Made by a program: the position numbers and the translations under genes. The notes under the pieces are model-generated. The model saw only the letters and a program-made list of their open reading frames with translations. It did no database searches and was not told the DNA's origin. From the NCBI RefSeq assembly GCF_963662735.1, contig NZ_OY759744.1, forward strand, positions 1,468,153 to 1,532,152: a DNA stretch of 64,000 nucleotides. The letters run 5' to 3'. This document shows, piece after piece, positions 26,209-34,992 of this stretch (position 1 is the first letter of the stretch; each line of letters starts with the position of its first letter). Source of the stretch: an uncultured Methanoregula sp. GTDB taxonomy: Archaea > Halobacteriota > Methanomicrobia > Methanomicrobiales > Methanospirillaceae.

Positions 26209-28674
26209 TCAGCCAAGTCCCCACTGTGCAAGCGTTGTCCTTGAGGGATCGAGATCGTCCCAGTTCCAGCCCAGCGCTTCGATGATCCGGGAGATGGGCT
26301 GCTTGATGGTCTTCTCAAGCATCAGCTCCCAGTCCACGACAAACTCTTTTGGCACCTGGTCAGCGTACTCGAAGCAGAGGACATCGGTCTTGGGATATTT
26401 TGACGTCACGTTCTTGATGTAGATCCGTTTCGGCTTGCTGCCTTTGCCAAACTCCGTGTGGAGGTATTCGTTGGCATATTTTGCACCCCGGACCTGCGCA
26501 TCATCGGTATCGTAATCGTCGAGCGCTTTCCCGATGCCGCCGGGAATACCGATCTCGTCAAGCGTGTACTTGCCGGCCCGGTATTTTTTGATCACATCCG
26601 ACAGGAGCGTCTTGATCACGGGATACTCTTCCCCGGCAAGGATCATCTCCATAACCTGCATCTGGACCGTTTTCGTGATCTGCGGCGTGTCGCTCCGCCG
26701 GATCTCGAACCCCACGATATCGGTCTCGTTGACTTCCTTTCCTTCTTTCCAGACAAGCGATCCTGCATAGCGCTTCTTCTTGCCGGCCTGGAAGAACCGG
26801 GCATAGATCTTCTCGAACTTGATGGAAAAGAAGTGCACGTCGGCATTGAGTTCGGCTTTTGCAAACCCGGAGTAACTCGCGTTGAGCGTCTTCTCGATGG
26901 AGCGGGCGAGCTCGATCGTCTTCTCCCGGTCGAGCGGCGGGAGCTGGATCATGCAGGAGTCCGTGTCGCCGTAGATCACCTTGTAGCCCTGCGCCTCGAT
27001 CGTGCGCCGGGTGTGCTCGATAATTGCCCGGCCCACCGAGGTCACGGCCGATCCGATCTCCCGGTCGAAGAGGCGGAACCGCACGTATCCCGAAACCCCG
27101 TAATACGTGTTCATGATCACTTTCAGAACATTCTGCTGCATGTCGTACATCAGGTACTCGGGCGAGCCGAAGGCAAACGTATTGCGCAGGCGCTTCTTCT
27201 CGTCCCGCTCCTTGAGGAGGTCGGCGATGATGCTCCTTGTCAGGCCGTCCGGCTCTTTCCGGAACCGGATCCCGTTCGGGGCATGGAGCTCGCCATCCGG
27301 GTCCTTGGTCTCCATCGAGGCATTGATCGTCATCATCGCCATCGGGTACAGGGATTTTAAATCGAGCACGACTACGTTCTCGCGGACACCCCGGCTTGGC
27401 TCGAAGACGGTTGCGCCTTCAAATTCCTCGGCATTGGCAAATCCCTTGGAGGGCAGCACGTACTTCCCGAACGCCTTTTTCAGGACATAGATATCGATCA
27501 CGTTCGAGGAGTTCAGGGTCCGGTCGAGCGGGCAGCCCACGTACCGGGCAATCTCGCGGTAGAACCCGATGATGTTGTCTTTCTTGTTGATCTTAACGCA
27601 GAGCTCCACGTCCTTGAAGTTGTACTCGACAAAGAGCGCCGGCTGCTTTTTCCAGAGATCGGAGACGGTCCCGGTGTAACGTACTTTCTGCTCGCCCAGC
27701 TCCTCCATGGCAACCGCATCGAGCCGGTACGATTCCTTGAGCGAGGAATGCATCTTCTTGTAGGCGGTGAGGAGATCGAAGAGCGCCCGGCCCCGGAGGG
27801 CGTTTCTCTCGGTCTGGCCCGGGATCCGGGCCAGCGAGTCCGGCCGGAGCCCGAGCCGCTCCATCCGGCCGGTGATATAGGGCATATCGAAGTCTACGAA
27901 GTTCCAGCCCGAGAGGACGTCCGGGTCGCGGGCAATGATGTAGGCTGAAAACGCCCGGAGCATCTCGGTCTCGTCCGCGTACGGGCAGATCGTGTGGGTC
28001 CCTTCCCGGAAGCACCCGTTTTTCAGGCCCTCCCCACCCAGCTTACCGGCAAGCTCGCCCGGCATTCCGTCCGCCAGCAGGAACGTGGTGTAGTCCTCGT
28101 CAAAGGAATCGTAACAGGTGATGCAGGTGATCTTGTCGCGCTGGGGATCGGGAAAGCCCCGCTCGTCCTCGCACTCGATATCGATGATGCAGTTCCGGGC
28201 CGGGGCATCGACATCGGCCGCGGAAATCTCGCGGAAGTCCGCGGTCTCCTGCGGGACGGTCACGCCCCCGGTGAGCCCGGAGTCGATCATGAACCGGGTG
28301 GCAAACGGGATGTCGGCCTCGAAATGGCGGTAGCGTTCCCGCACGTCCCGGACATCGCCCGGCCGCTGGGTATAGATCCGGCGGAGCGGTTCGTTCCGGA
28401 TCGAGCGGTAACTGGTTCCCGTCTCAAGGGTTGCCTGCGGGGGAAGGGGAAGTGTCTCTGCCTGCTCGGCCGCAACGTAAAAGTAAGGACGGAACCCCGT
28501 GATGTCCAGCCGCCTGGCCTTTCCCGCTGTATCGCGCCCGAAGATGTGGATAACCGGGCCATCCGGTGAATTGCTGTATTCCACCTGGTTGATGGCGAGG
28601 GAGATGCCGGAAAAGGAATCGAGCGTGCGGGGAACATTCATGGCTGCATTCGTATTCTGGACCTGCGATGCCAT
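26209..28674 (-). CDS. polB: Family B DNA polymerase
   Basis: Archaeal replicative or repair DNA polymerase of family B, about 821 residues from the ATG at 28674. The 3'-5' proofreading domain is intact: Exo I in CIIDIECED, Exo II in GWNFVDFDMPY, Exo III in YNFKDVELC. The polymerase motifs follow: A as DLKSLYPMAM, B as KVIMNTYYGVSGY, and C as YGDTDSC. The protein ends in TTLAQWGLG, which might serve as a weak PCNA-binding tail. The start codon lies 1 bp after the mdh stop, so the two genes form an operon and are probably translationally coupled; a start at 28641 (MNVPRTL) is an alternative. Confidence 0.95.
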   Translation of the reverse strand: MASQVQNTNAAMNVPRTLDSFSGISLAINQVEYSNSPDGPVIHIFGRDTAGKARRLDITGFRPYFYVAAEQAETLPLPPQATLETGTSYRSIRNEPLRRIYTQRPGDVRDVRERYRHFEADIPFATRFMIDSGLTGGVTVPQETADFREISAADVDAPARNCIIDIECEDERGFPDPQRDKITCITCYDSFDEDYTTFLLADGMPGELAGKLGGEGLKNGCFREGTHTICPYADETEMLRAFSAYIIARDPDVLSGWNFVDFDMPYITGRMERLGLRPDSLARIPGQTERNALRGRALFDLLTAYKKMHSSLKESYRLDAVAMEELGEQKVRYTGTVSDLWKKQPALFVEYNFKDVELCVKINKKDNIIGFYREIARYVGCPLDRTLNSSNVIDIYVLKKAFGKYVLPSKGFANAEEFEGATVFEPSRGVRENVVVLDLKSLYPMAMMTINASMETKDPDGELHAPNGIRFRKEPDGLTRSIIADLLKERDEKKRLRNTFAFGSPEYLMYDMQQNVLKVIMNTYYGVSGYVRFRLFDREIGSAVTSVGRAIIEHTRRTIEAQGYKVIYGDTDSCMIQLPPLDREKTIELARSIEKTLNASYSGFAKAELNADVHFFSIKFEKIYARFFQAGKKKRYAGSLVWKEGKEVNETDIVGFEIRRSDTPQITKTVQMQVMEMILAGEEYPVIKTLLSDVIKKYRAGKYTLDEIGIPGGIGKALDDYDTDDAQVRGAKYANEYLHTEFGKGSKPKRIYIKNVTSKYPKTDVLCFEYADQVPKEFVVDWELMLEKTIKQPISRIIEALGWNWDDLDPSRTTLAQWGLG

Positions 28675-28675
28675 A

Positions 28676-29542
28676 TCACGACACCGCCCTGGCGGAGAGC
28701 TCCCGTGCAAAGGATCCGGCTTCATCCATCTTCTGCTGCTCCCATGAGTCCAGCTGCCATTCCTCTATTGCATGGATCCCGTCCCGACCGATACGGGCCG
28801 GGACCCCGAGCGAGCAACCGGTAAGACCGTACTCGCCCTCCAGCACTGCCGAACAGATCGCCAGGTCCCGTTTATCCGCAAGAACCATCCGGACCAAGTG
28901 GGCGAGGTGGAGGGCCGGGCCAAATACCGTGCCACCCTTGCCTTTGATCACTTCCATGCTCGCGCCGCGGAGTTCCATGAGTATCTCATTCCGCGGCCCC
29001 TCACCAACCGGCTCTTCCAGCCGGGAGAAGACCGGGACCTGGTGCTCGCCGTGCTCCCCCAGAACAAACGGGAACCCGCTGATATTCCGGTTCCGGAGCG
29101 CGATCCCGAACCGGGCACTGTCAAGCTGGCCGCCAAACCCGATGCAGCGTTCACGGGCGATCCCGGTTTTTTTGCAGAGATAAAAATTATTGATATCCAT
29201 GGGGTTTGTTACGGTGATGAGAATGCCTTCAAACCCTTTAAGCAGCGCCGTGCATTCTTTTACTGCCGGAAGATTTGCATCGAGAAGATCGGCCCGGGTC
29301 TTTACTGCCGGATTGCGGGGGAGACCTGCGGAAAAGATGCAGATATCCGCTCCCTTCACCTCGTTTTTGTCCGTGCTGATGGTCATGTCAAGACCCGTGT
29401 GCTCGATATCGAGCACCTGGGCCCGGAGCAGGTTTGAGGCGCTGTCATAAAGAACCATTTCGTCGACAATTCCCAGCGATGCCGATAAATACGCGACCTC
29501 GCCGCCAATCCTGCCAACTCCTACAATTGCAAGGCGCGCCAT
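28676..29542 (-). CDS. mdh: Malate/lactate dehydrogenase family protein
   Basis: NAD(P)-dependent 2-hydroxyacid dehydrogenase of the LDH/MDH family, 288 residues. The nucleotide fold starts VGVGRIGGEVAYL; substrate and catalytic residues are seen in AGLPRNPAVKTR (two arginines), TNPMDI, GGQLDSARF (arginine) and the catalytic histidine in GEHGEHQVPV. Arginine in the PRNP loop favours malate over lactate. In methanogens it interconverts malate and oxaloacetate in the incomplete TCA route. The start at 29542 (MARLAIVG) fits the fold; the frame extends 14 codons further upstream. Divergent from pyrD across 53 bp. Confidence 0.9.
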   Translation of the reverse strand: MARLAIVGVGRIGGEVAYLSASLGIVDEMVLYDSASNLLRAQVLDIEHTGLDMTISTDKNEVKGADICIFSAGLPRNPAVKTRADLLDANLPAVKECTALLKGFEGILITVTNPMDINNFYLCKKTGIARERCIGFGGQLDSARFGIALRNRNISGFPFVLGEHGEHQVPVFSRLEEPVGEGPRNEILMELRGASMEVIKGKGGTVFGPALHLAHLVRMVLADKRDLAICSAVLEGEYGLTGCSLGVPARIGRDGIHAIEEWQLDSWEQQKMDEAGSFARELSARAVS

Positions 29543-29561
29543 CCGGTTACAGTATGGGTAT

Positions 29562-29578
29562 GCTAATAATAAATTAGC
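29562..29578. promoter_or_regulatory. Palindrome in the mdh/pyrD divergent promoter
   Basis: GCTAAT-AATAA-ATTAGC is a perfect 6-bp inverted repeat in the 53-bp gap between the divergent mdh-polB and pyrD-pyrK operons. Its AT-rich middle could serve as TATA element for either direction, so a protein bound here would affect both. Confidence 0.5.
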
Positions 29579-29595
29579 AACCATCTTCTGATGAA

Positions 29596-30483
29596 ATGGT
29601 GTCTATCAGGCCGGGTCCGGTCATGGCAGGTGGTGTCCCGCTCGACAACCACCTGATCCTCGCAGCCGGGATCCTGGGAACAACGGGCTCATCGCTTTCG
29701 CGTATGCTGCTGCTCGGGGCTGGCGGTGTAGTGACCAAGTCGATTGGCCCGGCACCGAAAGAGGGGCATGCAGGGCCCTGCCTTGTCGTGCTGGAAGACG
29801 GGCTCATGAATGCAATGGGACTTCCCAATCCCTCGAAGGATTTTGTCGAGGAACTGACAGGGCTTGCGAAAAAACCGGTGGTGGTGAGCATCTTTGGCGG
29901 AAACCCGGAAGAATTTGCTGAGGTTGCCGGCTGGTTTTCAGGAAAGGCTGCCGGCTTTGAACTCAACCTTTCCTGCCCGCATGCGGAAGGATACGGCGCG
30001 GCGATTGGCAGCGACCCGGCCCTTGTTGAAGCCTGCACCCGGGCGGTCAGCAAATCGGGCATTCCGACCTGGGTGAAGCTCACCCCCAACGTGACCGACA
30101 TCACGGCAATCGGTAAGGCTGCCGAGAAAGGCGGCGCCAGCGCGATCGTTGCCATCAACACGGTAAAAGCAATGCGGATATCAACCGGCCTGCGCCGACC
30201 GGCCCTGGGGCACGGGTACGGCGGCCTCTCGGGGCCGGCCATCTTCCCGGTAGCGGTCCGGTGCGTGTATGAACTGTATGAATCCGTAACCATTCCCATC
30301 ATCGGCTGCGGGGGCGTTTCCTCTGCGGATAACGTGATCGAGATGATGATGGCCGGGGCAGCTTCTGTTGAGATCGGCAGCGCTATCTACGGGGATGTCA
30401 ACGTGTTTGATGCCATTAAAAAAGACCTCTACCAGAAAGACGGGATAGAACCCGGAGAGATCGTGGGGTGCGCCCATGGCTGA
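29596..30483 (+). CDS. pyrD: Dihydroorotate dehydrogenase, catalytic subunit (class 1B)
   Basis: Oxidises dihydroorotate to orotate in pyrimidine synthesis; class 1B enzymes pass electrons through FMN to the PyrK subunit. The 295-residue TIM barrel shows LILAAGILGTTG, GGVVTKSIG, AMGLPNPSKDF, ELNLSCPH (the class 1 active-site cysteine lies in the loop NLSCPH), WVKLTPNV, INTVKAM and GCGGVSSADNVIEMMMAGA, all usual for the family. Pairing with pyrK, whose start overlaps by 8 bp, confirms class 1B. Confidence 0.95.
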   Translation: MVSIRPGPVMAGGVPLDNHLILAAGILGTTGSSLSRMLLLGAGGVVTKSIGPAPKEGHAGPCLVVLEDGLMNAMGLPNPSKDFVEELTGLAKKPVVVSIFGGNPEEFAEVAGWFSGKAAGFELNLSCPHAEGYGAAIGSDPALVEACTRAVSKSGIPTWVKLTPNVTDITAIGKAAEKGGASAIVAINTVKAMRISTGLRRPALGHGYGGLSGPAIFPVAVRCVYELYESVTIPIIGCGGVSSADNVIEMMMAGAASVEIGSAIYGDVNVFDAIKKDLYQKDGIEPGEIVGCAHG

Positions 30484-31240
30484 TTCCCTGTCTGTTCCTG
30501 TTACCATCGTCCGCGTGAAAAAAGAGACGCCCCTAATCCATACGTTCGTGTTCGACACATCGTTCACCTTCAGCCCCGGGCAGTTTGTGATGGTCTGGGT
30601 GCCGGGCGTTGACGAGATCCCCATGGCATTGTCCTCGGAAAACAGCATCACCGTCCAGAATGTTGGCGATGCAACCAATGCATTGTTTAACCTTGCCCCC
30701 GGCAGCAAAATCGGGATCCGGGGCCCGTTTGGCAACGGGTTCACGAAGGGAGAGAAGGTTCTTGCCATTGCCGGTGGAGTGGGAGCAGCCCCGCTCCTGC
30801 CGCTTGCCCGGGCAGACTGCGTGATGACGCTGCTTCTCGGTGCAAAGAGCGAGACCGAGCTTCTCTTCCTCGACCAGCTGGACGAGTGTACGGATGTTAT
30901 CATTGCAACCGATGACGGGTCCCTTGGGCATCACGGGTTCGTGACTGCCCTTATCGATGATCTCAACCTTGCAGCCTACGACCGGCTCGCGGTCTGCGGG
31001 CCTGAGATCATGATGCGGGCTGTGCTTGCCAAAGTTGCCGAGAAGGGTCTTGCCCATAAAACAGAATTCTCGCTCCACCGGTACATGAAATGCGGTGTCG
31101 GTGTCTGCGGATCGTGCTGCATTGACCCGTCAGGTCTTCGTGTCTGCCGGGACGGCCCGGTCTTCTCCGGCGATCTTCTCCAGAAGAGCGAGTTCGGGCA
31201 CTACATGCGGGATGCCAGCGGCAGGAAAAAGAACCTGTAA
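30476..31240 (+). CDS. pyrK: Dihydroorotate dehydrogenase electron-transfer subunit
   Basis: A 254-residue FAD/[2Fe-2S] protein that takes electrons from PyrD and passes them on to NAD+ or another carrier. It has the ferredoxin-reductase layout: FSPGQFVMVWVPG flavin-binding strand, IRGPFGNGF, AIAGGVGAAPLLPLA nucleotide loop, VCGPEIMMRA, and the C-terminal cluster motif MKCGVGVCGSCCID followed by VCRDGPVF. The gene overlaps pyrD by 8 bp and is certainly co-translated with it. Confidence 0.95.
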   Translation: MADSLSVPVTIVRVKKETPLIHTFVFDTSFTFSPGQFVMVWVPGVDEIPMALSSENSITVQNVGDATNALFNLAPGSKIGIRGPFGNGFTKGEKVLAIAGGVGAAPLLPLARADCVMTLLLGAKSETELLFLDQLDECTDVIIATDDGSLGHHGFVTALIDDLNLAAYDRLAVCGPEIMMRAVLAKVAEKGLAHKTEFSLHRYMKCGVGVCGSCCIDPSGLRVCRDGPVFSGDLLQKSEFGHYMRDASGRKKNL

Positions 31241-31290
31241 TACAGCCGGTTTTTTAGATCCTGACAATTTTTATCTTTTAAAAACAGGTA

Positions 31291-32754
31291 TCAGGGATTG
31301 CTGGTATCGGCAGTAAAACGGAACTCGCCTGCAGGGATGCGGATCTCGAACCGGGCACCCTTTTGCGGCACGCCGGTCTCCTTTATCGTAAGATTGGTGA
31401 TACTGAGAATTTCGTGGGCAAGGAACATCCCGTACCCGGTGTTCCGGTAATATTCCCGTTTGAAGATCTTGTCCTTGGCATTTGCGGGCACGCCGACCCC
31501 GTCGTCTTCGTACACGATGGTAACCCCGTCGGCATCATTCAGGTACGAGAACCGGCATACGGTAACTTTTTCCCCGTGCCGGAGGGAATTGTCCACTAAG
31601 TTGAAGAACACTTTTTCCAGCAGGTAATCTGCATAGATCTCAAGCTTGTCAAGCTCGTTTTTTACCTGGACGGTACCCATGTTGAGATTTACGATCGCGC
31701 TATTTACAGTCGACGCCACCTGCTGCCACAGGGGATCCGCCGCCCCGATGCTCTGGTAATCCTTGGTGAACCGGATCTGCGCCTGGATGAGCTCGGTGAG
31801 CTGGCCTATCTTCTGGAGATGTTCGAGTACCTGGGGCTCGGAGGTGATCTCCTGGGCAAGCGAGAGGTACATGACAATGGCCGTGATCTGGTTGAGGATG
31901 TCGTGGCGGGTGATCGATGAGAGGGTGTTGAGCTTCCGGTTGGCAAGCTGGATGGCGGTCTCGAACCGCTTGCGTTCCTGGATTTCGATTTTCAGGACAT
32001 CGTTTGCCCTGAGCAGTTCGTCGGTCCTCTCGCGGACCCGCTGCTCGAGATCGTCTTTTGCCTTCTGGATCACCCGCTCGGCAAGCTTGCGCTCGGTGAT
32101 ATCGATGGCCGAGCAGATCACGGTATTGTTCGGTGAGAGGGATGCGGAGACGAGGAAATGGCGGACTGCTGCATCCCGGGTCTGGAACCGGAGCTCGGTA
32201 TCCCCGGTATTTGTATGGGTGCGGATCTCGTGCAGGAATGTATCCCTGTCGTACGTGTCGGGAATGATCCGGGAGAGATCTTTACCAATGAGATCATTGC
32301 TCCCGTATTTCAGCATCCGGGCGCACTTGCTGTTGAGCTCAAGGATACGTTCCGATGCGAGATCGAATGTCAGGATGCCTGCCTGTGAGTTCTCGAAGAT
32401 CCCCCGGTATTTCTTCTCTTCTGCCTTGAGCCCTTCGGCAAACGATGAGGTGACAACACCGATCGTGACAAAGATCACGAACCAGGCTGTTGAGACGGCG
32501 ATGAAGGACGGGTTGAAGTTGCTGTAGTAGTAGACGAGCAGCAGGTAGATCGAACTCATAAAAAGCGAGAAGAGCACGCCCCACCGGGGATACTGGTACA
32601 CGAAGAGGATGATGGGCAGGAAATAGAGGAACGGGTATACTTCGTAGATACCGTGGGTTAAGGAGAACACGGTTGAATAGATCGCAAAGAGCGTTGTTGC
32701 AAGGATGATGACGGTCCAGAACGCCTGGCGTTTTGCCGCAGGAGAGAACGTCAT
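31291..32754 (-). CDS. Membrane PAS-domain histidine kinase
   Basis: A 487-residue sensor kinase: about three N-terminal membrane helices with the phrase STVFSLTHGIYEVYPFLYFL, a PAS domain (about 118-220), a coiled coil rich in E/R (about 225-270), the phosphoacceptor H284 in SSITRHDILNQ, and a HATPase with N box NLVDNSLRHG and G boxes EDDGVGVP and GYGMFL. No transfer or receiver domain is attached. Its ATG overlaps the stop of the upstream paralogue by 4 bp, so the pair is co-translated. The kinase resembles the one at 46787 (same ITRHD-LN H box). Its partner is unknown; free receivers lie elsewhere in the window. Confidence 0.9.
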   Translation of the reverse strand: MTFSPAAKRQAFWTVIILATTLFAIYSTVFSLTHGIYEVYPFLYFLPIILFVYQYPRWGVLFSLFMSSIYLLLVYYYSNFNPSFIAVSTAWFVIFVTIGVVTSSFAEGLKAEEKKYRGIFENSQAGILTFDLASERILELNSKCARMLKYGSNDLIGKDLSRIIPDTYDRDTFLHEIRTHTNTGDTELRFQTRDAAVRHFLVSASLSPNNTVICSAIDITERKLAERVIQKAKDDLEQRVRERTDELLRANDVLKIEIQERKRFETAIQLANRKLNTLSSITRHDILNQITAIVMYLSLAQEITSEPQVLEHLQKIGQLTELIQAQIRFTKDYQSIGAADPLWQQVASTVNSAIVNLNMGTVQVKNELDKLEIYADYLLEKVFFNLVDNSLRHGEKVTVCRFSYLNDADGVTIVYEDDGVGVPANAKDKIFKREYYRNTGYGMFLAHEILSITNLTIKETGVPQKGARFEIRIPAGEFRFTADTSNP

Positions 32755-33602
32755 GGGTTGTCCTCATCGTCCCTGGCAGATTTCATGGTTTCTGAAAGCA
32801 TCTTCTGTTCGAATCTCCTGCGCTCCAGGATCTCCGCCCGCAGTTTTTCGTTCAGCTCCTCGAGATGTGCCGTGCGGGCCCGGACCTGGTCCTCGAGGTC
32901 ATCGAGGGTCTTCCGGATCTCCTCGTCAACAATCTTGCTGCCGGTAATATCTATCGCGGAACAAAGGATCCTGTCCGGTAAAACCAGTACTGCGGAGACG
33001 ACAAACCGGAGCACGGCCCCGTCTTTGGCCCGGAACAATCCTTCCGTCTCGTTATTGCGGGGATCTCTTCTCGCCCGTTCAATGAACCCCTCGCGCTCGT
33101 CAGCATTGGACCAGATCAGCGCAAGACTCGTTCCAAGCAGTTCTTCCCGTTCATACCGGAGCCACTGGGCGCACTTGGCATTGATCTCGTGCACCTGCTC
33201 GGTCCTGGTATCAAAACAGAAAATCCCGTCCTGCGAGTTGTGCAGGACCTGGCGGATTCTTGCTTTTTCCGTCTGGAGTTTGGTTGCATAAGAGGATGCG
33301 ACTACGCCTATCGTGATGAAGATTGCAAACCATGCCGTTGCAATGGCAATAAGGCCCGGGTTGGAAAACCCGAAGAGGTAGACAAGGCTGATGTACAGCA
33401 GGCTGATGCCAAGGGAAAAGAGCACGCCCCGGTTGGGATAGAAATACACGACGAGGATAATGGGCAGGATGTACAGGAACGGGAATATCTCGAAGAGCCC
33501 GTGGGTCAGCGAGAAAACCGTTGTGATAATTGCCCCGATGGATGCCGCAGCAATAATGAACAAACGCAGTGAGTCTTCATTCTCGTCTGGCAAGGCTTTC
33601 AT
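32751..33602 (-). CDS. Membrane PAS protein without kinase domain (paralogue of the next gene)
   Basis: A 283-residue protein matching the sensor half of the downstream kinase segment by segment (TTVFSLTHGLFEIFPFLYIL against STVFSLTHGIYEVYPFLYFL, then a similar PAS and ICSAIDIT segment), but ending in a coiled coil before any H box. It looks like a tandem duplication that lost or never had the catalytic half. It could form mixed dimers with the kinase and modulate it. The start at 33602 is preceded by AGGAGG with a good distance; the frame continues open to 33677 without a ribosome site. Confidence 0.82.
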   Translation of the reverse strand: MKALPDENEDSLRLFIIAAASIGAIITTVFSLTHGLFEIFPFLYILPIILVVYFYPNRGVLFSLGISLLYISLVYLFGFSNPGLIAIATAWFAIFITIGVVASSYATKLQTEKARIRQVLHNSQDGIFCFDTRTEQVHEINAKCAQWLRYEREELLGTSLALIWSNADEREGFIERARRDPRNNETEGLFRAKDGAVLRFVVSAVLVLPDRILCSAIDITGSKIVDEEIRKTLDDLEDQVRARTAHLEELNEKLRAEILERRRFEQKMLSETMKSARDDEDNP

Positions 33603-33726
33603 CACCTGTCCTCCTGCATCCCGGAAAACAACGGTACCGCTTTTGTACTCGTGGTATAGTATACTCGGTGATCTCATTACATATATTTTTACAACCCCGG
33701 ATCCGTAAACCGGCCCGTGATCCGGG

Positions 33727-34341
33727 TCATTCCGGCAGGTTCAGCCCGTTTGCCGAACCGCCATTGATCTGTTCGAGATCCTCGAGCTTGTTGATGTTGG
33801 TGAAGGTACGGAGTTTGGGATCGAACTGCCTGAGTTCCTCTACAGGAACATACCGGGTATTGATGCTGCGGATCATCGGCCGCAGGGATAAGGAATCATG
33901 GCTTTTCAAGTAATCCATGAGTATTGATCGACGGTAGACCGCATGGAGGGGCTCTATCATGTCATAGTTCCAGCTGGGTATTGCCGCATCGTAATTATCA
34001 ATGGACTCGAAGAGATACCGGACAACATTGCTGTCGATGCAGGGCATGTCGCAGGCAGATACAAAGATGTAATCGCCACGGGCGGCCATGGCCCCGGCGT
34101 GGAGTCCCCCGATGGGCCCGATGCCGGTACGGATGTCGGTAATGCACCGGACGCCAGCGATTGCATGGAACCGCTTGCACTGTTCCGGGTCCCGGGCAAC
34201 AAGGATGATCTCGTCCACGACCGGCCTGAGCGAGTCGATCAGGCGCTCGATAAAGGTCCTGCCCTCGAACACGAAGAAATATTTCTCCTGCCCGTTTGCG
34301 CGTCGCGCCTCCCCGCCTACGAGAATGACTGCCGATCTCAT
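33727..34341 (-). CDS. mobA: MobA-like molybdenum cofactor guanylyltransferase
   Basis: A 204-residue nucleotidyltransferase of the MobA family. It opens SAVILVGGEARRANGQEKYF, the MobA consensus loop in which the usual R-M-G is altered to RANGQEK, then shows FVSACDMPCID with the metal-binding aspartates and PLHAVYRR. MobA joins GMP to molybdopterin; methanogen formylmethanofuran dehydrogenases need such a cofactor. CofC/glycosyl nucleotidyltransferases share the fold, so the exact substrate is not certain. Confidence 0.8.
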   Translation of the reverse strand: MRSAVILVGGEARRANGQEKYFFVFEGRTFIERLIDSLRPVVDEIILVARDPEQCKRFHAIAGVRCITDIRTGIGPIGGLHAGAMAARGDYIFVSACDMPCIDSNVVRYLFESIDNYDAAIPSWNYDMIEPLHAVYRRSILMDYLKSHDSLSLRPMIRSINTRYVPVEELRQFDPKLRTFTNINKLEDLEQINGGSANGLNLPE

Positions 34342-34436
34342 CCGCTCACCTGTTCATACTGCAACCCGGCGGGATCTGTGCCGGTGCAGATTCCCCGCGT
34401 GTCAATAACCTTTCTTTGATTACTTAGATCTTTTGT

Positions 34437-34550
34437 TCAATGTATTTTACGAAGACCTTTTTGTTCCAGCAGAAGGAGCGCTTCCTTGATACCGATGTCG
34501 GGGGAGAACCCGCCGATGCCCCGGGCAGCCACGATCCGGTGGCAGGGGAT
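34437..34550 (-). pseudogene. ogt: 3' remnant of an ogt (methyltransferase) gene
   Basis: A 37-codon open remnant, read IPCHRIVAARGIGGFSPDIG and onward to a stop at 34437, corresponds to the C-terminus of O6-alkylguanine-DNA alkyltransferase, including the active-site cysteine motif PCHRV/I. Nothing upstream in that frame is recognisable. 47 bp (34504-34550) are identical to intact ogt at 36778-36824 in the same orientation; the remaining codons have diverged. It marks one side of a segment carrying two secreted-protein genes. Confidence 0.85.
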
Positions 34551-34992
34551 TCGGGGGGAGGGGGACAGTCCATTTTATTTTGGAGAGAGGGATACGGGAT
34601 CTTCAATTCCCCGGAGATCGGGTCAGCAATTATAATGATGCCCGACATGGGGGTACTAATACCGCGCAGTTTTTCTTACCCCGGAAAAAAATTCTTCCAG
34701 GTAACATCAATTCATCCTATTTACGTTTTTTCGCTCAAATCTTTACACGTTTTTTCATTAATCACGCCAGTTTGAAGAATTGGACAGAAAATATAAATAT
34801 TGCAGTTATAAATCGCTCAGTGTGGACAGCCGGTGGTTGTCCCGAAAACTAAAGGACGGGTTCACCAAGCGTCGAAACTATGTTGAACCCGGCCCTGCCC
34901 GTAGGCATGTGATTATTATCTTTCATTCTTATGAAGATTTTCCCGTGCCTCCGAGCGTAGCGTATTGAAAAACGCGAAGGAGTTGAAAAAGA
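34551..34992 (+). promoter_or_regulatory. Intergenic region with long structured leader
   Basis: AT-rich sequence with TATA-like AAATATAAATATT near 34788-34800, giving a leader of up to 180 bases before the secreted-protein gene. CGGGTTCA (34857-34864) pairs perfectly with TGAACCCG (34884-34891); the CGGG at 34857-34860 can instead pair with CCCG at 34841-34844, so two exclusive folds exist. GCGT and ACGC also pair just before the GGAG ribosome site near 34980. I cannot assign a known riboswitch class. Confidence 0.4.

Noticed and set aside
26458-28569. Open frames antisense to polB
   Set aside because: Composition dominated by D/E/V/R from mirrored codons; polB motifs on the minus strand are complete.
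33727-34341. MobA-like gene as a CofC-type enzyme of F420 synthesis
   Set aside because: The ACDMP motif and PLHAVYRR favour MobA; CofC has a different loop after the first strand. Some uncertainty is kept in the entry.
34424-34648. 74-codon minus-strand frame at the ogt remnant
   Set aside because: It reads the ogt remnant in the wrong frame; the meaningful frame is the IPCHRIVAARG one ending at 34437.
34801-34992. Known riboswitch before the secreted-protein gene
   Set aside because: The paired elements do not match the conserved cores of the cobalamin, SAM, fluoride or c-di-GMP classes I could compare by eye; only a structured leader is reported.
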